Below are positions 5,828 through 6,180 of a stretch of 6,180 bases of DNA, in pieces. Within the stretch, counting starts at the first letter, position 1; each line of letters begins with the position of its first letter. The notes under the pieces are model-generated. The model did not search any database, had not been told where the DNA came from, and worked only from the letters and a program-made list of their open reading frames with translations. The DNA comes from Desulfobacterales bacterium (GTDB lineage Bacteria > Desulfobacterota > Desulfobacteria > Desulfobacterales > Desulfobacteraceae): contig JAKSBM010000367.1 of assembly GCA_022361135.1 (NCBI GenBank), forward strand, positions 1 to 6,180, in the 5' to 3' direction. A program made the translations under genes and the position numbers.

Positions 5828-6180
5828 GGCAGCCTCCGCCGATGACCAGAACCCCGGCCTTTCCTTGCTTTTGGAGGAGTGGTACGACCATCCGGAATCC
5901 CAGACCCTCAGGGAGCTGATTAATGATCCCCGCATGGGCAAGCTCCTGGAGAATGCCGCAGCCGCAGATAATCTCTCCCATGATGCCCAGGTGGCCTGGG
6001 AGGTGTTGCGCTATGCCCAGTCCGCCACCGCCGTTGCCGCCCTGGAAGGTCAAGGGGATTTAACCGGCAACCTGCGCCTGGTTTCCAACGAATTTTTAAC
6101 TCCCACCCCAGCCAATGGGGTGGACGTCTTTGTGGCCGATGCAGAGGGCAACCCCTCGGCAGACCATGCCGTGATCCATG
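5709..6180 (+). CDS. Continuation of the large protein: second module, +1 frame (3' partial)
   Basis: The frame starting at 5709 is open for 157 codons to the window end, with composition like residues 1-488: acidic, Ala/Leu/Glu/Asp-rich, no cysteine. It has no ribosome-binding site; the first ATG, at 5769, follows TTCTGGGT, and the frame has a stop upstream at 5664-5666. So it is not an independent gene but the rest of the gene starting at 4238, displaced by one base at the C11 tract. It begins with a linker, TESAPDTGGATPVSE, then a helical region and then LTGNLRLVSNEFL and GVDVFVADAEGNPS. These line up in order and spacing with LFLDPIRGELL and AIQYTVTNDDKRPV of the first module. Counted with 10 C, the second module starts near residue 505, about 420 residues after the first. 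The true length of the protein lies beyond the window. Function unknown. Confidence 0.72.

Noticed and set aside
5276..6053. Minus-strand open frames (5276-5800 and 5685-6053) across the frameshift region
   Set aside because: Gly-rich shadow translations of a GC-rich plus-strand gene, with no start signals. The second is almost only Gly/Val/Ile, typical of antisense to Ala/Asp/Pro codons.
5769..6180. Independent gene starting at ATG 5769 after the frame break
   Set aside because: No ribosome-binding site, and the frame upstream back to the C11 tract has a natural linker composition, so a displaced continuation of the upstream gene explains it better.

Overview
The window suggests a Gram-negative, GC-moderate bacterium, roughly mid-50s % GC by eye. 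Composition and gene style would fit a sulfate-reducing Desulfobacterota relative, but no marker gene fixes the taxon, so this is a low-confidence impression. No rRNA, tRNA, CRISPR array, insertion sequence or intact mobile element was seen.

Layout: (1) Positions 1-348 hold the 3' end of a plus-strand ArsA/GET3-type P-loop ATPase gene. (2) Positions 349-686 are a non-coding convergent gap containing one 16-bp perfect palindrome. (3) Three minus-strand genes lie between 687 and 3586, listed here in transcription order. The first is an unrecognised soluble, mostly helical protein. It is followed by a strong intrinsic terminator that lies inside its open frame. Next is a GT-B fold glycosyltransferase with its own candidate promoter. 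Last is a flippase-like (PF03706 type) polytopic membrane protein that overlaps the glycosyltransferase gene. The last two look translationally coupled and probably act together on an envelope glycolipid or polysaccharide. (4) Positions 3587-4237 are a 650-bp divergent regulatory region. Its plus-strand promoter is interleaved with two inverted repeats, and a C-rich, almost G-free leader follows. (5) From 4238 to the window end runs a large, acidic, cysteine-free protein of unknown family, preceded by a near-ideal Shine-Dalgarno sequence.

The most notable part is region 5. Its frame is broken at a run of eleven C at 5698-5708, and removing one C restores an open frame to the window end. The sequence after the break resembles the protein's own residues 84-215, so it appears to be built from tandem modules of about 420 residues joined by a Pro/Thr/Gly-rich linker, and the C tract sits at the start of that linker. 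This could be a phase-variable switch between a one-module and a multi-module product, or a homopolymer sequencing error. The second anomaly is the unrecognised minus-strand gene, whose last 28 or so codons are formed by a terminator hairpin and the next gene's promoter. Losing one C from a five-C run would end it just before the hairpin.
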